This document shows, in pieces, positions 5,514 through 7,398 of a stretch of DNA of 7,398 nucleotides. This DNA is from Bacteroidales bacterium UBA1189 (lineage in GTDB: Bacteria > Bacteroidota > Bacteroidia > Bacteroidales > Bacteroidaceae). Each line of letters starts with the position of its first letter. The first letter of the stretch is position 1. The notes beneath the pieces were generated by a model. It searched no databases. It had not been told where the DNA came from and was given only the letters and a program-made list of their open reading frames with translations. The DNA lies in NCBI GenBank assembly GCA_002309805.1, contig DBYJ01000036.1, positions 16,324 to 23,721 on the forward strand, in the 5' to 3' direction. Made by a program: the position numbers and the translations under genes.

Positions 5514-5561
5514 GAACTCCTAAACTACTGAACTCCTGAACTACTGAACTCCTGAACTCCT
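5514..5561. repeat. Octanucleotide array GAACTCCT/GAACTACT x6
   Basis: Six contiguous 8-bp units run from 5514 to 5561: GAACTCCT, AAACTACT, GAACTCCT, GAACTACT, GAACTCCT, GAACTCCT. This is the longest and cleanest tandem array in the window. It ends 36 bp upstream of the transporter start. It is intergenic on both strands, with no credible open reading frame. Confidence 0.85.
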
Positions 5562-5582
5562 AATCGCAAATCGTAAATCGTC
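5562..5582. repeat. Heptanucleotide array AATCGTA x3 before the transporter gene
   Basis: Units AATCGCA (5562-5568), AATCGTA (5569-5575) and AATCGTC (5576-5582) directly abut the 8-bp array and are followed by AAATAGC. They end 15 bases before the ATG at 5598. The unit is the same as in the gpsA leader. No Shine-Dalgarno sequence is present. Confidence 0.75.
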
Positions 5583-5597
5583 AAATAGCACCTAAAA

Positions 5598-7286
5598 ATG
5601 TTGTTTTTGAATTGGATAACAGACCTTTTTGTGGGGACGGGCGTAGCACACACCATCTTCACGCTCGCCCTCGTCATCTTCGGCGGCCTCCTGCTGAGCC
5701 GCGTCCGCATCGGCACCGTGTCGCTAGGCGTCACGTGGATATTGTTTGTCGGCATTCTGGCGGGGCAGCTCGGCTGCACCATCGACCCTGCCACAGCCTC
5801 GTTCATCAAAGAGTTTGGCCTCATCCTCTTCGTCTTCTCGCTGGGCATGGAGCTCGGCCCAGGCTTCTTCTCCAGTTTCCGCAAGGGAGGCGTCACGCTC
5901 AACCTCCTCTCCGCCCTGCTGGTGCTCCTGGCCTGCCTGGTCACCCTCGTCATCCATTGGGCCACGGGCGAGAACCTGCTGAGCCTCATCGGCGTCATGA
6001 GCGGCGCCGTCACCAACACCCCTGGCATGGGTGCCGCCCAGCAGACCCTGCTCGACACCGCCGGCGCCCAGGAGCCCACCATCGCCCAGGGCTATGCCGT
6101 CGCCTATCCCCTCGGCGTCATCGGCGTCATCCTCTGCCTGATGCTCCTGCGCAAGGTACTCCACATCGACTTCAGGAAAGAAGACGAGATCCTGCAGCGC
6201 GCCAACAGCGATATGGCCGAGACCCTCGAGGCTGCCACCCTCGAGGTTGCCAACGAAGCCGTCTGCGGCAAGACACTCAACGAAATCCAGCGCCACTTCG
6301 GACGCCAATGCGTCATCACCCGCATCCTCCATCGCGCCTCAGGCGACGTGGAGCTGGCAGGTGCCGACACCACCCTCGGCCTGGGCGACAAGCTCTTCCT
6401 CGTGGCAACGCCTGAGGAGCTCAGCGCCATGGAACTCCTCATCGGACATCGCATCGAGACCATGGACCGCGGCGCCTGGGACGCCATGAAGACCAACCAT
6501 CTCGTCGCGCAGAAGTGCGTCATCACCAACCCCTCCATCAATGGCAAGCGCCTGGGCGACATGAAGCTGCGCCAGACGTTCGACGTCACCATCACGCGCA
6601 TCCGCCGTGCCGGCGTCGAGCTGATTGCCACCCCCGGCCTGCTCCTGCAGGTGGGCGACACCGTCACCGTTGTGGGCGACAAGGAGCGCGTCGACAAGCT
6701 CCAGCCCATCCTCGGCAACTCCATCAAGCAGCTCAACGAGCCCAACCTCATCCCCTACTTTCTCGGCATCGTGCTGGGCGTTGCCCTGGGCATGCTGCCC
6801 ATCGTCGTGCCTGGCATCCCCGTCCCCGTCAAGCTCGGCCTTGCCGGAGGCCCCCTCATCGTCGCCATCCTCATCAGCACCTTCGGCCCCAAGCTGAAGA
6901 TGGTCACCTACATAAGCACCTCGGCCAACCACATGGTGCGCATGATAGGCCTCAGCCTCTTCCTCGCAGCCGTAGGCATCACGGCAGGCGAAGGATTCAT
7001 CGGGACTATCGTACACGGAGGCTACTGGTGGGTGCTCTACGGCTTCCTCATCACCGTAGTGCCCTGCCTCATCGTGGGCATCGTGGCGCGCAGCGTGTTC
7101 CACATCAGCTACTACTCCATCTGCGGCATGCTCACAGGCGGCATGACCGACCCGCCCGCCATGGCCTACGCCCAGAGCGTCTGCGACAACAACCAGGTGC
7201 CCGTCGCCTACTCCACCGTCTATCCCCTCACCATGTTCCTGCGCATACTCACCGCACAACTCATCATCCTCTTCCTTTGCGTATAG
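5598..7286 (+). CDS. Aspartate:alanine exchanger family transporter (YidE/YbjL-like) with two RCK_C domains
   Basis: This is a 562-residue inner-membrane protein of the AAE family (AspT, YidE, YbjL; usual length about 540-565). The layout is an internal duplication: an N-terminal membrane half (about 15-185), a soluble cytoplasmic middle (about 186-380) with two RCK_C/TrkA_C regulatory domains (about 207-284 and 298-374), and a C-terminal membrane half (about 384-561), each half with some five or six hydrophobic spans. Each half carries the family signature: SGAVTNTPGMGAAQQ (135-149) and TGGMTDPPAMAYAQ (513-526), followed by STVYPLTMFLRI (539-550). AspT exchanges aspartate for alanine, but many paralogues have other or unknown substrates, so the substrate is not assigned. 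RCK_C domains usually bind a small regulatory ligand. The ATG at 5598 immediately precedes the first hydrophobic stretch. It lies 169 bp after the GH43 gene and is probably transcribed separately. Confidence 0.93.
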   Translation: MLFLNWITDLFVGTGVAHTIFTLALVIFGGLLLSRVRIGTVSLGVTWILFVGILAGQLGCTIDPATASFIKEFGLILFVFSLGMELGPGFFSSFRKGGVTLNLLSALLVLLACLVTLVIHWATGENLLSLIGVMSGAVTNTPGMGAAQQTLLDTAGAQEPTIAQGYAVAYPLGVIGVILCLMLLRKVLHIDFRKEDEILQRANSDMAETLEAATLEVANEAVCGKTLNEIQRHFGRQCVITRILHRASGDVELAGADTTLGLGDKLFLVATPEELSAMELLIGHRIETMDRGAWDAMKTNHLVAQKCVITNPSINGKRLGDMKLRQTFDVTITRIRRAGVELIATPGLLLQVGDTVTVVGDKERVDKLQPILGNSIKQLNEPNLIPYFLGIVLGVALGMLPIVVPGIPVPVKLGLAGGPLIVAILISTFGPKLKMVTYISTSANHMVRMIGLSLFLAAVGITAGEGFIGTIVHGGYWWVLYGFLITVVPCLIVGIVARSVFHISYYSICGMLTGGMTDPPAMAYAQSVCDNNQVPVAYSTVYPLTMFLRILTAQLIILFLCV

Positions 7287-7297
7287 AGAAACCCCTC

Positions 7298-7315
7298 AAA
7301 ACGCTCGTTTTTTTT
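7298..7315 (+). terminator. Weak candidate intrinsic terminator after the transporter gene
   Basis: AAAACG (7298-7303) and CGTTTT (7306-7311) can pair, realistically as a 5-bp stem with a 4-base loop, running into eight consecutive T residues (7308-7315), 11 bases after the stop codon. The stem is short and mostly A-T, so it is a marginal terminator. Its placement and T-run are the main support. Confidence 0.35.
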
Positions 7316-7360
7316 GACATTCACGGAATAGAGGCCGGATTTCGGACCGCAAAGGTCGGA

Positions 7361-7376
7361 CTTCGGCGCACCGAAG
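7361..7376. other. Perfect hairpin CTTCGG-CGCA-CCGAAG
   Basis: A 6-bp perfect stem with a 4-base loop lies in a GC-rich patch (7334-7380) that interrupts the otherwise AT-rich downstream region. A second, smaller stem (GACC-GCAAA-GGTC, 7345-7357) lies just before it. There is no T-run. It may be part of a repeat element continuing beyond the window. Confidence 0.5.
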
Positions 7377-7380
7377 CGGC

Positions 7381-7398
7381 GTTTCAAAATTTTGAAAC
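7381..7398. repeat. Perfect 18-bp palindrome at the window edge
   Basis: GTTTCAAAATTTTGAAAC at 7381-7398 equals its own reverse complement. Because it ends exactly at the window boundary, the palindrome may extend further or be the start of a larger inverted structure. It could be an operator, an element end or part of a dispersed repeat; nothing in the window decides between these. Confidence 0.65.

Noticed and set aside
5514..5582. CRISPR-like array
   Set aside because: Units are contiguous 7-8 bp tandems without unique spacers, so this is simple-sequence repetition.

Overview
The window most likely comes from a member of the Bacteroidales, probably Prevotella-like. The evidence is the run lysS-gpsA-pgi (a linkage I associate with this order), protein variants typical of Bacteroidetes, start codons preceded by A/T-rich leaders without a Shine-Dalgarno sequence, and a secreted endo-arabinanase. 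All genes are on the + strand. Genes are GC-rich and the gaps are strikingly AT-rich. The genus-level assignment is inference.

Layout: 1-654 is the 3' end of lysS (lysyl-tRNA synthetase). 794-1792 is gpsA (glycerol-3-phosphate dehydrogenase). 1884-3206 is pgi (glucose-6-phosphate isomerase). 3321-4010 is a HAD-superfamily sugar-phosphate phosphatase/phosphomutase-like protein. A gap of nearly 400 bp follows, most of it filled by a 302-bp segment bounded by 37-bp inverted repeats. 4409-5428 is an exported GH43 arabinan endo-1,5-alpha-L-arabinosidase. 5598-7286 is a transporter of the aspartate:alanine exchanger (AspT/YidE/YbjL) family with two internal RCK_C domains. The last 112 bp contain a weak terminator candidate, a hairpin and a perfect 18-bp palindrome cut by the window edge.

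How the genes fit together: GpsA and Pgi are central enzymes (phospholipid precursor supply; glucose-6-P/fructose-6-P interconversion), and the HAD protein plausibly acts on a sugar phosphate. The arabinanase makes arabino-oligosaccharides outside the cytoplasm, but no SusC/SusD, sensor or other glycosidase accompanies it here. The transporter has no obvious functional tie to its neighbours. Gaps of 91-398 bp, each with its own repeats, argue against one tight operon.

I see no previously undescribed protein-coding system. The real curiosity is non-coding: all five gaps between genes contain short tandem arrays, mostly of 7-bp units (AATCGTA/AAATTGT, AGTTAAG/CTTAACT, GGTTAAR, TTCATTC), with some 8-bp (GAACTCCT, GTCAACRA) and 9-bp (ATCCGTGTA, AATTCGTRW) units. 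The arrays run up to start codons, supply the stop codons of two genes, and occur in both orientations.
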